Of a stretch of DNA of 64,000 bases, positions 9,042-19,421 are shown piece by piece (within the stretch, counting starts at the first letter, position 1; the number at the start of each line of letters is the position of its first letter). The stretch spans positions 62,001 through 126,000 of the forward strand of contig NZ_FNVF01000008.1 of assembly GCF_900107975.1 (NCBI RefSeq), in the 5' to 3' direction. The notes under the pieces were generated by a model. That model saw only the letters and a list, made by a program, of their open reading frames with translations, was not told where the DNA came from and did not search any database. The stretch comes from Paenibacillus sp. UNC499MF. GTDB taxonomy: Bacteria > Bacillota > Bacilli > Paenibacillales > NBRC-103111. Both the position numbers and the translations under genes were made by a program.

Positions 9042-9165
9042 CCTCTGCTTCCGAACCGTACGGCCGGTCATTCACTGCCATGTGCGGACCGTACGCGAAT
9101 TCCAGACGCGCAATTGCGGCGCTGCGCGGTAGTCTTCGGGCCCGCTTTACTGCATCGGTCCGCTC

Positions 9166-10182
9166 TTACTGGATCAAACCGACCGCGCGGCCGTCCAGGT
9201 TCCAGCTGCTGTTTACCGGCACGCCGAGATGTTTAAGAGCCGTCACCAGAACGTCGGCCTGATAGGTCGCTCCCGTCAGTTGTCCTTTAACGGTGCTTTC
9301 CCCGCTCGCGATCAGGAAAATGGTCGTTTCTTCACTGCTGCTGCCGCCGTGCGAAGTGCCCTTGCCTCCGTGATCGGTGCTGACGAGAATGAGCCAGTCT
9401 TCCTGGGCGTAAGTGCTGCGGGCTTTGACCGCGTCCAGGATTGTGCCGATCTGGGCGTCCACGCCTTCGATCGCTTTTGTGTACTGGGACACTTTCGGAC
9501 TGAAGCCGTACGTATGACCGGCGTGATCGATATCGTCGAAATGAAGGAAAAGAAAGTCCGGATTACCGGTTTTCAGCAGGCTCACCGTATCCGACACCAC
9601 TTCGGCATCGGTAGCGACGGTTTTCTCCAGATCGATTCCTTCTACCAGCTTGTCGTTGATCGGTCCCCAGTGCACGATGGAAGCCGTCGACAGAGCCGGG
9701 TTGTAAAGCTCCGCGCGCTTCATCAGGGAAGGGTACTGGCCGAATTTGCTGCCCGCCCACGTGTTGTCCTTAACGCCGTGCTTCTGGTACCAGACGCCGG
9801 TATGAAGCGTAGACCAGCCTGTCGCGCTCCACGTGTAATTGGAGTTGGCTTTCGTCGTCCAGCTGTAAGCGCCGTTCACGGCAAGCGCGTCCAGATTGAC
9901 CGCGTTGGCGGCTTGCAGAGCGTCCGGACGCGTCCCGTCCAGCCCGATCACGAGGACCTTCTTCTTCTTGGCCGCAGTTGGAGCAGCCTGTCCGGCCTCC
10001 GGCTTCGCTGAGTCATTCAGAACGGCGGCGCTTTCGGGTCCTCCGGCAGTGTTCCCGGCGATAGAAGCCGCAGCCCCCGTCTCCGGTGAAGCGGCGGCTC
10101 CGGCAAGCGATGCCGGAAGAAGCAGGCCCGCGAGCAGGGCGGCGCTCACCGTCTTTTTCCAATCATTCCGTACGTGTAACAT
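9166..10182 (-). CDS. Secreted alkaline-phosphatase-superfamily phosphodiesterase/nucleotide pyrophosphatase
   Basis: A 338-residue exported protein. It has a Lys-containing N-terminus, a hydrophobic core and an A-G-A-A-A cleavage region, then an Ala/Gly/Pro-rich linker to about residue 72, then the catalytic fold. Metal ligands and nucleophile region are visible: V-I-G-L-D-G-T-R-P-D, the T-W-S-A-T-G-W-S-T-L-H-T-G stretch, F-D-D-I-D-H-A-G-H and S-T-D-H-G-G. These match type I phosphodiesterase/nucleotide pyrophosphatase enzymes, which cleave phosphodiesters or phosphomonoesters with two metal ions. The ATG at 10182 has AAAGGAG 8 bp upstream; a GTG three codons earlier overlaps that site. Monocistronic with two terminators. 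Substrate unknown. Confidence 0.85.
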   Translation of the reverse strand: MLHVRNDWKKTVSAALLAGLLLPASLAGAAASPETGAAASIAGNTAGGPESAAVLNDSAKPEAGQAAPTAAKKKKVLVIGLDGTRPDALQAANAVNLDALAVNGAYSWTTKANSNYTWSATGWSTLHTGVWYQKHGVKDNTWAGSKFGQYPSLMKRAELYNPALSTASIVHWGPINDKLVEGIDLEKTVATDAEVVSDTVSLLKTGNPDFLFLHFDDIDHAGHTYGFSPKVSQYTKAIEGVDAQIGTILDAVKARSTYAQEDWLILVSTDHGGKGTSHGGSSSEETTIFLIASGESTVKGQLTGATYQADVLVTALKHLGVPVNSSWNLDGRAVGLIQ

Positions 10183-10463
10183 GAATTCCACTCCTTTGTT
10201 TTTAAAAGTTAAACAAGAAAAAACATATTATTTTCCGGTTTTTTGATGGAATTTCGTGTTTTTCCTTGCTTTTACCAGTATATGGGCCTATTGTTAGCCC
10301 CGTGTTAGACGGGTTTTAATCTTTCGTATAGAAGAGCGGCGCCGCCCGTTCCATTCCTAGTTAATATGGAGTTCATAAAAGCATGCTAAATTTACGGCAT
10401 GGAATACAAACCACAGAAAAAGATTGTGTGGCCACACAGTTTTACGGGAGGAGAATATTGGAA
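10183..10463. other. Divergent upstream region between phosphodiesterase and ABC exporter
   Basis: An AT-rich region without a gene. A small stem (10299-10303 with 10309-10313) followed by TTTT points toward the exporter and could be a weak attenuator. No confident promoter was assigned. Confidence 0.4.
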
Positions 10464-12218
10464 ATGAAAGAAACTATACAAGACAAGAAAACAATGGGGA
10501 ATTGGCGGCTGTTTCTCCGCATGATTCAGGATACTCATCCTTCGAAGCTGCTGCTGATCGCCGCCCTAGTAATGAGCGTGGCAACGACCGGCGTCGGCTT
10601 TGTCGTCCCCCTCTTTACGAAAAAGCTCGTGGACGGCTTCTCGATTCAATCGATGGATCCGTGGCAGATCGGCCTGCTGGCGCTGGCGTTTATTCTGCAG
10701 GCGGTGGCCAGCGGTTTGTCCATTTACCTGCTCAACCGGGTCGGCCATCATGTGGTGGGGAGCCTGCGCGACCGCTTGTGGAAGAAGCTGCTTCACCTGC
10801 CGATTTCTTTCTACGATCAAAATGAATCCGGCGAGATGTTAAGCCGGGTAACAAACGACACCGCGCTCGTCAAAGAAGTGATCACCGAGCATTTGGCCAA
10901 CTGCATCACCGGTGTGCTGTCCATTACCGGTTCGGTCATTATTCTGCTGTTCCTCGATTGGAAAATGACGCTGGTCATGCTGCTCGCGGTCCCGGTCGCC
11001 ATGGTGGTGCTTATGCTGCTCGGCAAAAAAATGTTTGCCATTTCGCGGGGCATGCAGGAGGAAACCGCCAAGTTTACGGCGGTACTCAATCAGGTTCTGC
11101 CGGAGACACGTCTGGTCAAAGCGTCCAATGCCGAAGAAATCGAGTACGAACGGGGAAAAACCGGCATCACGAACCTGTTCCGGTTCGGCCTGCGCGAAGC
11201 CAAAATCCATGCGTTGATCAGCCCGCTCATCTCGTTTGTCCTGATGGCCGTGCTTGTCGCCATTATCGGTTACGGCGGCGTCCGCGTATCGTCCGGAGCG
11301 CTGACTGCGGGCGACATGGTTGCCTTCATTCTGTATCTGATCCAGATTATAATTCCGGTCACCCAGTTGACCATGTTCTTTACTCATCTCCAGAAAGCGA
11401 TGGGCGCGACGGAAAGAATGATGACTGTCCTGGAAGAGGAGGAAGAACACCTGTACGAGGGAACGAAGCTGGACAACGTCTCCCGCCCGATTCATGTAAA
11501 GGACGTCGACTTCGCTTACGGGGACGAACGCATATTGTCGCACCTTAACTTTACGATCGAGCCGGGCAAAGTAACGGCCATCGTCGGCCCGAGCGGCGGC
11601 GGCAAAACCACGACGTTCTCGCTGCTGGAGCGCTACTATAAGCCGACGGGCGGCGCGATTACGCTGGGAGATACGCCGATCGAGCAGTTCTCGCTGCATT
11701 CCTGGAGAAGCCATATCGGCTACGTCGCCCAGGAAAGCGCCCTTATCTCGGGAACGATCCGGGATAATATCTGCTACGGGGTCGAACGGGAAGTGAGCGA
11801 CGCCGAGCTGAATAAAGTCGTGGAAATGGCTTACGCGAACGAATTTATCGCCGAGCTGCCCCAGAAATTCGATACCGAAGTCGGCGAACGGGGAATCAAG
11901 CTTTCCGGCGGCCAGCGCCAGCGGATCGCCATCGCCAGAGCCCTGCTGCGTGATCCGCAGATCCTGATGCTGGACGAAGCGACATCGAGCCTCGACAGCC
12001 AGTCCGAGATTTACGTCCAGAAAGCGCTGGACAATCTGATGAAAGGCCGGACGACGCTGGTCATCGCCCACCGCCTCTCCACCGTCGTGGACGCCGACAA
12101 TATCCTTTTTATCGAAAAAGGACATATTACGGGAAGCGGCACGCACGAAGAGCTGTTCCAGACTCACTCGATGTACAGGGAGTTCGCCTCGCAGCAGCTT
12201 CGGCTTCAGGAAGCGTAA
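10464..12218 (+). CDS. ABC exporter half-transporter, BmrA-like
   Basis: A 584-residue fused transporter: an N-terminal six-helix membrane domain (about 1-320), then an ATPase domain. Walker A is G-P-S-G-G-G-K-T-T, the signature L-S-G-G-Q-R-Q-R, Walker B I-L-M-L-D-E-A, and the switch His is in I-A-H-R-L-S-T. It acts as a homodimer exporting drugs, lipids or peptides. The ATG at 10464 has GGAGGAG at 10447-10453; a frame reaching 10383 has no ribosome site. A two-component system follows 55 bp downstream on the same strand, suggesting co-transcription and sensing of the exported compound. Confidence 0.88.
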   Translation: MKETIQDKKTMGNWRLFLRMIQDTHPSKLLLIAALVMSVATTGVGFVVPLFTKKLVDGFSIQSMDPWQIGLLALAFILQAVASGLSIYLLNRVGHHVVGSLRDRLWKKLLHLPISFYDQNESGEMLSRVTNDTALVKEVITEHLANCITGVLSITGSVIILLFLDWKMTLVMLLAVPVAMVVLMLLGKKMFAISRGMQEETAKFTAVLNQVLPETRLVKASNAEEIEYERGKTGITNLFRFGLREAKIHALISPLISFVLMAVLVAIIGYGGVRVSSGALTAGDMVAFILYLIQIIIPVTQLTMFFTHLQKAMGATERMMTVLEEEEEHLYEGTKLDNVSRPIHVKDVDFAYGDERILSHLNFTIEPGKVTAIVGPSGGGKTTTFSLLERYYKPTGGAITLGDTPIEQFSLHSWRSHIGYVAQESALISGTIRDNICYGVEREVSDAELNKVVEMAYANEFIAELPQKFDTEVGERGIKLSGGQRQRIAIARALLRDPQILMLDEATSSLDSQSEIYVQKALDNLMKGRTTLVIAHRLSTVVDADNILFIEKGHITGSGTHEELFQTHSMYREFASQQLRLQEA

Positions 12219-12273
12219 ATTTCCGCAAATCTAATACTGAGGATAAAAGTCTATTCAAAAGGAGGCACAGCCG

Positions 12274-12951
12274 ATGGCGAACATTCTGGTTGTCGACGAC
12301 GACGCGCATATCCGGGAGCTTGTGCTGATCTTTTTGCAGGCGGAGGGGCTGCAGGTGTTCGAGGCCGTCGACGGTCTCGACGCCCTCTCCAAGCTCGAAA
12401 CTCACAAGATCGACATGGTCATTCTCGATATTATGATGCCGAAGATGGACGGATGGCAGCTGTGCCGCGAAATCCGTGCCCATTACGGCGACCTTCCCCT
12501 GCTTATGCTGACCGCCAAAGGCGAAACGAGCCAGAAGGTCAAAGGCTTCAACCTGGGGACAGACGATTATCTCGTCAAGCCGTTCGAGCCGGCCGAATTG
12601 GCGGTCCGGGTAAAATCGCTGCTGAAGCGGTACCGGATTTCGGTCTCGCAGGCGGTGGAAGTCGGCTCGGTAACCATGCGGCGCAGCACGTACGAGCTTA
12701 TCTGGAACGGCGGGAACCTGACGCTGCCTCTGAAGGAGTATGAGCTGCTGTTCAAACTGGGAAGCTATCCGGGCAAAACGTTCTCGCGCGACCAGCTTAT
12801 CGAGGAGATCTGGGGCTACGATTACACGGGCGACGAGCGGACCGTCGATGTGCATATCCGCCGGCTCCGGGAGCGGTTTCCCGAGGAAGACTGCGGCTTC
12901 AGAATCCGTACGATACGGGGGCTGGGCTACCGCCTGGAAACGGCGGAATGA
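12274..12951 (+). CDS. OmpR/PhoB-family response regulator
   Basis: A 225-residue regulator. The receiver domain (1-118) has the acidic cluster D8-D9-D10, the phospho-acceptor D52 in V-I-L-D-I-M-M-P, and the conserved Lys in D-D-Y-L-V-K-P. The C-terminal winged helix spans about 130-222 (recognition segment T-V-D-V-H-I-R-R-L-R). AAAAGGAGG precedes the ATG. Its end overlaps the kinase start by 4 bp, so the two are translationally coupled. It probably controls the upstream exporter operon. Confidence 0.92.
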   Translation: MANILVVDDDAHIRELVLIFLQAEGLQVFEAVDGLDALSKLETHKIDMVILDIMMPKMDGWQLCREIRAHYGDLPLLMLTAKGETSQKVKGFNLGTDDYLVKPFEPAELAVRVKSLLKRYRISVSQAVEVGSVTMRRSTYELIWNGGNLTLPLKEYELLFKLGSYPGKTFSRDQLIEEIWGYDYTGDERTVDVHIRRLRERFPEEDCGFRIRTIRGLGYRLETAE

Positions 12952-14021
12952 GGAAGAGCTTCCTCGCCCGGGCCCGCACGGTCGCTCTCATTCTGCTTGC
13001 CGCCACAGCTATTATGCTGATCTGCACCTACGTGGCGTACACCGGCTTGCCTTTCCTGTATTCCCTGCTCGGCGCGGAGCCGGACCCGTACTGGAAGCAG
13101 GCGATTTTCGCCACCGTCTTCTTCATTCTCTTCATCGGCTGTGTCGGCGCGATTTCTTCCTTAATGAGCAAAAGGCACATGCTCGTCTGGGATATGATCC
13201 AGGACGCCATGCGGCGTATCGCCAAGGGTGACTTCTCCGTCAGCATCGACATTCCGCTGGATGAGAAGGACCGGCTCGGCACCATTGTTTCCAACGTGAA
13301 CCAGATGGCCGTAGAGCTTGGAGCTCTGGAAAAAATGCGTCAGGAGTTTATCTCCAACGTGTCGCATGAAATCCAGTCTCCCCTGACCTCCATTCAGGGC
13401 TTTGCCAAAGCAATCAAGCAGGAAAATCTCTCACCGGAAGCCCGGCTGCGCTATATTACGATCATCGAGACGGAGAGCGAACGCTTGTCCAAAATCAGCG
13501 ACAATCTGCTCAAGCTGACTTCGCTGGAATCGAAGCATCACCCGTTCGAACAGGTTACGTACAGGCTGGATAAGCAGCTTCGCAATGTCGTGCTGGCCAA
13601 TGAACCGAAATGGCTGGAAAAGAAGCTCGACATGGAGGTCGAGCTGGAGCCGGTCACGTGCCGGGCCGACCGGGACTTGTTGAGCCAGGTGTGGATCAAC
13701 CTCCTGTCCAACGCCATCAAATTCACGCCGGAAGGCGGTACGATCCGTATCGGGCTGTCCGCCCGGGAAGGCCGTGCCCGCGTGACCGTAGCCGACACCG
13801 GGATCGGGCTGACGGAAGAAGACCGGCAGCATGTGTTCGAGCGCTTTTACAAAGCGGACAAATCCAGAACGTCCTCCGGCGGAGGAAGCGGGCTGGGACT
13901 GTCGATCGTGCAGAAGATCATTGAGATGCACGGCGGCGATATATCGGTGGAGAGCAGACCGGGCGAAGGCACCGTCTTCTTGGTGGAGCTGCCCTTGGAG
14001 CTTCAGGAGTCAAGCGCGTGA
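12948..14021 (+). CDS. Sensor histidine kinase (HAMP, HisKA, HATPase)
   Basis: A 357-residue membrane kinase. Two transmembrane helices (about 12-32 and 51-73) flank a very short extracellular loop of under 20 residues, then comes a HAMP-like linker. The HisKA box has H140 in N-V-S-H-E-I-Q-S-P-L. The HATPase domain has D-T-G-I-G-L (G1) and G-S-G-L-G-L-S-I-V (G2). The tiny external loop is typical of intramembrane-sensing kinases linked to ABC exporters. It pairs with the overlapping response regulator. Confidence 0.9.
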   Translation: MRKSFLARARTVALILLAATAIMLICTYVAYTGLPFLYSLLGAEPDPYWKQAIFATVFFILFIGCVGAISSLMSKRHMLVWDMIQDAMRRIAKGDFSVSIDIPLDEKDRLGTIVSNVNQMAVELGALEKMRQEFISNVSHEIQSPLTSIQGFAKAIKQENLSPEARLRYITIIETESERLSKISDNLLKLTSLESKHHPFEQVTYRLDKQLRNVVLANEPKWLEKKLDMEVELEPVTCRADRDLLSQVWINLLSNAIKFTPEGGTIRIGLSAREGRARVTVADTGIGLTEEDRQHVFERFYKADKSRTSSGGGSGLGLSIVQKIIEMHGGDISVESRPGEGTVFLVELPLELQESSA

Positions 14022-14110
14022 AACTGGAAGCCTAACGCCCGACTTCCCCACAAAACAAGCGTAAAGCCTGGCCTCTTCTCACGGGTTTGAAGCCACCCAT
14101 GCCCCGAAAA

Positions 14111-14157
14111 GCAAAAAAAGCCGAGTTTCCGTAAATGGGAACTTCGGCTTTTTTTGC
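14111..14157. terminator. Bidirectional terminator between kinase and ArsR-type gene
   Basis: A long stem (14111-14130 with 14138-14157; two mispairs) is flanked by A7 on the left and T7 on the right, giving U-tracts in both directions. Confidence 0.8.
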
Positions 14158-14251
14158 TTTTCAATTTGGAACTTCCGTGCTTTTTGCGGCGCATTTTTAT
14201 AGGCCGGGTTGCGGTTGGGCATCGGGGCGTTTGGGCATCGGGCAGCCGGCC

Positions 14252-14366
14252 TGCTCCAGACAAACGGGCTGCTCTATACACTCGAATTGTGCTCCATACA
14301 TTCGATTCATGCTCAATGCCATTTACTTGCCCGATGCCATTCGCTTTGCTCTATGCCGCTCCCTTT
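14252..14366. repeat. Degenerate 18-20 bp tandem repeats
   Basis: About six imperfect units begin at 14252, 14270, 14290, 14310, 14328 and 14347. Each opens with TGCTC or TGCCC, usually followed by a CATRC-like core and TTCG. The array fills the gene-free spacer 14158-14430. No protein or RNA assignment can be made. Confidence 0.5.
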
Positions 14367-14430
14367 ACTCCAAGGGCAATCGGTTGTTCTGTACAACACC
14401 GCCTCCGCCCACGGCAATCGGCAGCTCCGG

Positions 14431-15342
14431 CTAGTCCTCAAGATACTCCAGCAGCAGCCCCTGCAGCTCGCCCACGGCCGATGTCCGCAGGCTGTACCCC
14501 GTGACGGTTTCCCCCGTCACATGGGCTTTGAGCAGACCCGCGCAGCGCAGACTGAACAGGTGCTCGTGGGTAATCCCCTTCGATATGCCCAGGTACCGCA
14601 CCACCTCGATAAAGCTATGGGGTTCGCTGCGCAAAAAACGGAGAATCCGCAGGCGGCTTTTCTCGCTTAAACTGCGGAGCATCCGGTACAATTTCGGCGA
14701 CGGCCCTTCCTCGTGGTCGTGACCCGGCATAACGGCCGGATATTGGCAAAGAGTAACGGGCCCATAGCTGTAAAACACATTCCCCGGCACAAAGTGGAAC
14801 TGCGGCGTCAAAACGACTTTCTCCAAGCTTCCTCCCGGTTCGAAATACATCCCGCCCGTTGTCTGCTCCGCCAATTCGGCGGCAGCTATCCGCCCGATGA
14901 GCGCGCGGTTCTTATCCGCGTCCGCTTCAAGGGCGGTTACGAGGCCGGGTTCGACCTTCGCGAAGTACTGGCTGTTCCACTCCGACAGAAGATGGACAAA
15001 CTTGTCCCGCACCGCCTGCATGTCGGCGGGAAAGTTCTGGATGTACGGCGACAGGAGGACGTATAGATCCCCCAGGGACAAGCTTTCAAGCCACCGTAGA
15101 AAACCCGGTATGCTTTGTTTTTCGGGAGACAAGTAGGCGAAAAGAAAAATCAGCCGCCATTCCGGCGACAAATCCGTCGAATCGAGCTCTTCCCGGAAAT
15201 CGCCGGTCAGTTCCGCGCGGATTCCGGGAGCCCAGTCGGGGCCGAGATCGATTCTTTTATACCAAATCTTGCACAAATACGTATGCAGACTGACGATCAG
15301 TTCGTTCGCAGGCTGAAACGAAAATTCAACTTCATAAGCCAA
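14431..15342 (-). CDS. ArsR-type transcriptional regulator with DUF5937-like N-terminus
   Basis: A 303-residue protein. Residues 1-200 resemble the all-helical domain found before ArsR-type helix-turn-helix domains (opening V-E-F-S-F-Q-P-A-N-E-L). The C-terminal part, about 218-300, is a winged helix: S-E-K-S-R-L-R-I-L-R-F-L, then I-E-V-V-R-Y-L-G-I-S-K-G-I-T-H-E-H-L. No metal-binding Cys cluster is seen, so this is probably not a metal sensor. The start is a TTG at 15342 with only a weak GGGAAG site. It lies 157 bp downstream of the peptide transporter operon on the same strand and may regulate it (inference). Confidence 0.75.
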   Translation of the reverse strand: MAYEVEFSFQPANELIVSLHTYLCKIWYKRIDLGPDWAPGIRAELTGDFREELDSTDLSPEWRLIFLFAYLSPEKQSIPGFLRWLESLSLGDLYVLLSPYIQNFPADMQAVRDKFVHLLSEWNSQYFAKVEPGLVTALEADADKNRALIGRIAAAELAEQTTGGMYFEPGGSLEKVVLTPQFHFVPGNVFYSYGPVTLCQYPAVMPGHDHEEGPSPKLYRMLRSLSEKSRLRILRFLRSEPHSFIEVVRYLGISKGITHEHLFSLRCAGLLKAHVTGETVTGYSLRTSAVGELQGLLLEYLED

Positions 15343-15499
15343 TGCCGTTCACGCTTCCCTTCGAACCCAGGCTATAGTTGTCTGGTTGCCTGTACTGTAT
15401 GCGCCCGTTAAGAGGAGGGCGGTCAAACAGCTTGCACGAGATACTCAGGCGGGTCTTTTCACCTAAGTATACGGACTGCTAGAAGAAGTGTACATGGCG

Positions 15500-16461
15500 T
15501 CAAACCAAATGGCAAGCGACATAATGCTCGCCCCCGACGCTGCGGTATTCGGGAACGGCTTCCCTGCATACCGGCTTGGCGAACGGACACCGGGTATGAA
15601 ATTTGCAGCCGGAAGGCGGGTCTACCGGGCTTGGAATGTCTCCGGTCAGCACGATTCTTTCCCGGCGGATTTCCGGATCGGGAATCGGGATGGCCGAAAG
15701 CAGCGCCCGCGTATACGGATGAAGCGGATTCGCGAACAGCTCGTCGCGCGGAGCCAGCTCCATCAGGGAGCCGAGGTACATGACGCCGATCCGGTTGCAC
15801 AAATGCTCGACGACACTGAGATCGTGGGAAATAAACAGATAGGTCAGATCTTTCCGGTCCCGCAGATCGCTGAACAGATTAATAATCTGAGCCTGAATGG
15901 ACACGTCCAGCGCGGATACCGGCTCATCGGCGACGATGAAGTCCGGATTCAGAATAAGCGCCCGCGCAATGCCGATCCGCTGCCTCTGTCCGCCAGAGAA
16001 CTCATGCGGAAACCGGTCGATATGATGCGGAGCCAGTCCGCATACCGACATGATCTCCAGCACCCGTTCGCGGATCTCCGCCTTGGAGGCGAGTCCGTGG
16101 TCCAGCACGGCCTCCCCGATGGCGTCCCCTATCCGGATACGGGGGTTCAGGGAGCTGTACGGGTCCTGGAAAATGATCTGCATATCGGTGCGGAGCGTGC
16201 GCATCTCCCCCTTGGGCAGCGAAAAGATATCGCGGTCCTTGTAGATCACTTCACCGGCCGTTTTGTCCGTCAGACGGAGGATGGCTCTGCCGGTGGTGCT
16301 TTTGCCGCTTCCGGATTCCCCGACGAGACCGAAGGCGTCGCCCTTGTTGATCGTGAAGCTGATATCGTCAACCGCCTTGACGTGATTCACCGTCCGGTTC
16401 AGAAAACCGCCGGAAACCGGGAAATATTTTTTCAAGCCTTTGACTTCAAGCAGTTTCGTAC

Positions 16462-16465
<4 letters not shown>
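15500..16465 (-). CDS. oppF: Oligopeptide/dipeptide ABC transporter ATPase, OppF-like
   Basis: A 321-residue ATPase with Walker A G-E-S-G-S-G-K-S, Q-loop I-I-F-Q-D-P, signature F-S-G-G-Q-R-Q-R, Walker B F-I-V-A-D-E-P and switch His in I-S-H-D-L. The C-terminal oligo_HPY extension has Cys residues in G-C-K-F-H-T-R-C-P and is typical of this branch. The start is a GTG at 16465 overlapping the OppD stop by 4 bp, with AGGAGGGA at 16471-16478. It energises peptide uptake together with OppD. Confidence 0.9.
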
Positions 16466-17442
<977 letters not shown>

Positions 17443-17447
17443 TACGC

Positions 17448-18377
17448 TCACCTGCTTTTCATTTTCGGATCCATGGCATCTCTCAGACCGTCACCAAGCA
17501 AATTCACGGCAATGACCGTGATAAAGATGGCGAAGCCCGGAGGCGCCCACAGCCACGGCCGCTTCTGGAAATCGATCAGCGAATTGGCCGCGTCGATCAT
17601 GTTCCCCCAAGAGGCCGTCGGAGGTACGACGCCGAGCCCGAAGTAGCTCAGCGTCGACTCACCGATGATGGCCCCGCCTACCCGCAGCGTCGCGACGACG
17701 ATCAGCAGCGGAACCGTATTCGGCAGCAAATGATGGAACAGTTTGCGCCGGTCCCTCAGGCCGAGGGCATCGGCGGCCTGGATGAATTCGCGTTCGCGCA
17801 GGCCCAGAATCTGGCTGCGCACCATTCGGGCGAGTCCCGGCCAGCCCACCAGGCTGAGCATGATCATGACGATATACAGCCGGTAATCGGAGGGCACTTT
17901 CCATTCGGACAGGACGGCGCCCATAATGAACAGCATCGGCAGTTCGGGAATCGTCATCAGCACGTCGGCGACGCGCATAATGACTTGATCGACGATTCCA
18001 CGATAAAAACCCGCGAGAATGCCGAGCACCGATCCGATCAGGACGGACAGCACCATGGAGGCGAGGCCCACCGTAAGCGAGATCCGGCCCGCCTGCATAA
18101 GCCGGGTCAGAATGTCGCGGCCCAGCTGGTCCGTACCGAGCCAGTGCTTCAGACTCGGCGGCGCCTTAATCAGACCGGCGTCCACTTTGCCGGAGCTGTA
18201 CGGAGAGAAAAACGGGCCGATGAAGCACAGCAGAAATATAAAAATCAGAACGCCCAGACCGAGCATGGCCATCTTGTTCTTCCTCAGTCTCAGAAACGAC
18301 TGTTTCCACAAAGAAGACTTCGGAGCCGACGGCTGGACCGCGGCCGGATTTAACGGATGTTGAGCGGTAACTGACAT
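17448..18377 (-). CDS. oppC: Oligopeptide/dipeptide ABC transporter permease, OppC-like
   Basis: A 309-residue permease. It has an N-terminal OppC_N membrane helix (about 38-60), then a periplasmic segment with H-W-L-G-T-D-Q-L-G-R-D that is diagnostic for DppC/OppC, then five helices with an EAA-like loop (F-I-Q-A-A-D-A-L-G). The ATG at 18377 has AGGAGGG upstream. It follows OppB by 12 bp. Confidence 0.92.
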   Translation of the reverse strand: MSVTAQHPLNPAAVQPSAPKSSLWKQSFLRLRKNKMAMLGLGVLIFIFLLCFIGPFFSPYSSGKVDAGLIKAPPSLKHWLGTDQLGRDILTRLMQAGRISLTVGLASMVLSVLIGSVLGILAGFYRGIVDQVIMRVADVLMTIPELPMLFIMGAVLSEWKVPSDYRLYIVMIMLSLVGWPGLARMVRSQILGLREREFIQAADALGLRDRRKLFHHLLPNTVPLLIVVATLRVGGAIIGESTLSYFGLGVVPPTASWGNMIDAANSLIDFQKRPWLWAPPGFAIFITVIAVNLLGDGLRDAMDPKMKSR

Positions 18378-18389
18378 GCAAGAGCCCTC

Positions 18390-19346
18390 CTATTTCAATC
18401 TTACGCGCGGGTCCGCCACGCGGTAGAGAAGATCGGCGATCAGATTGCTGATCACGGTCAAGGTCGCGATAAAGATCGTGAACCCCATCAGAACCGGATA
18501 ATCCCGTACGGAAAATGCCTGCATATACACCTGTCCGATCCCCGGCCAGTTAAAAATTTTCTCCGTGATGATCGCTCCTCCGAACAAGGAAGGAATCTCG
18601 AAGCCGAGCAGGGTGATGGCGGGCAGCAGCGCATTGCGCAGCGCGTGCTTGTAAACGACCGTCTTCTCCTTGAGCCCTTTGGCTCTGGCGGTCCGGATAA
18701 AATCCTGCTTGATGACCTCAAGCAGATTCGTCCGGAAATACCGGGTCAGCGAACCGACGCTGAGCATCGTCAGAACAGCCACCGGCAGAGCCATGTGGCG
18801 GATAACTTCCCATATGTAGGCAAGGCCGGTCGACGTGCTGCCGGTCGTGATTTTGCCTCCCGGCGGAAACCAGCCGAGGTCGACCGCAAGCAGCTTAATA
18901 ATGAGCAGCCCCACGAAAAAAGCCGGAAGCGACATGGCGGCGAAGACCAGAAACGTAATGAGGGCGTCAAACCAGGAATACTGCTTCGTAGCCGAGAAAA
19001 CCCCGATCGCTATTGCGATCAGCCACGTGAAAATCATCGAGGTAAACGCGATCAGAAAAGAATTTCCGATAAAACTGACGACCAACGAGGTTACCGACTG
19101 CTGATACTGCAGCGAGAATCCCAAATCGCCCTTCACCAGATTGCCCAGCCAGATAAAATATCGCTCGACGACCGGTTTATCCAGCCCATACAGCTCTTTC
19201 AGCTCGATCTTGCGCTCCATCGACAGCTTCGGATTGGAATCGACGAAGTCGCCGGGCGTCAGCGCATACAGCATAAAAATAAGCATAGAGGCCCCGATCA
19301 GGGTGATCAGCATATAAATCAATCGTTTGATTACGTAAGACTTCAT
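18390..19346 (-). CDS. oppB: Oligopeptide/dipeptide ABC transporter permease, OppB-like
   Basis: A 318-residue permease beginning M-K-S-Y-V-I-K-R-L, as is usual for DppB/OppB. It has six helices, the P-G-D-F segment after helix 1, and the EAA loop I-R-T-A-R-A-K-G-L-K-E. It forms the membrane channel with OppC. A hairpin separates it from the binding-protein gene upstream. Confidence 0.92.
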   Translation of the reverse strand: MKSYVIKRLIYMLITLIGASMLIFMLYALTPGDFVDSNPKLSMERKIELKELYGLDKPVVERYFIWLGNLVKGDLGFSLQYQQSVTSLVVSFIGNSFLIAFTSMIFTWLIAIAIGVFSATKQYSWFDALITFLVFAAMSLPAFFVGLLIIKLLAVDLGWFPPGGKITTGSTSTGLAYIWEVIRHMALPVAVLTMLSVGSLTRYFRTNLLEVIKQDFIRTARAKGLKEKTVVYKHALRNALLPAITLLGFEIPSLFGGAIITEKIFNWPGIGQVYMQAFSVRDYPVLMGFTIFIATLTVISNLIADLLYRVADPRVRLK

Positions 19347-19365
19347 TGTTTACCTCCCAAGAAAG

Positions 19366-19389
19366 ATGCCCAGCCTGTCAGCTGGGCAT
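19366..19389 (-). terminator. Intercistronic hairpin between oppA and oppB
   Basis: A perfect 9-bp stem (19366-19374 with 19381-19389) has a 6-nt loop and a short T-rich tail on the minus strand. It lies between the binding protein and the permeases. It probably acts as a leaky terminator or mRNA stabiliser that keeps oppA transcript more abundant. Confidence 0.6.
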
Positions 19390-19421
19390 GACTCTTTCCG
19401 CTATTGATAGGATGGAAAAGA

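Noticed and set aside
15441-15470. Terminator for the opp operon
   Set aside because: A 9-bp stem with one mismatch exists, but no U-run follows on the minus strand.
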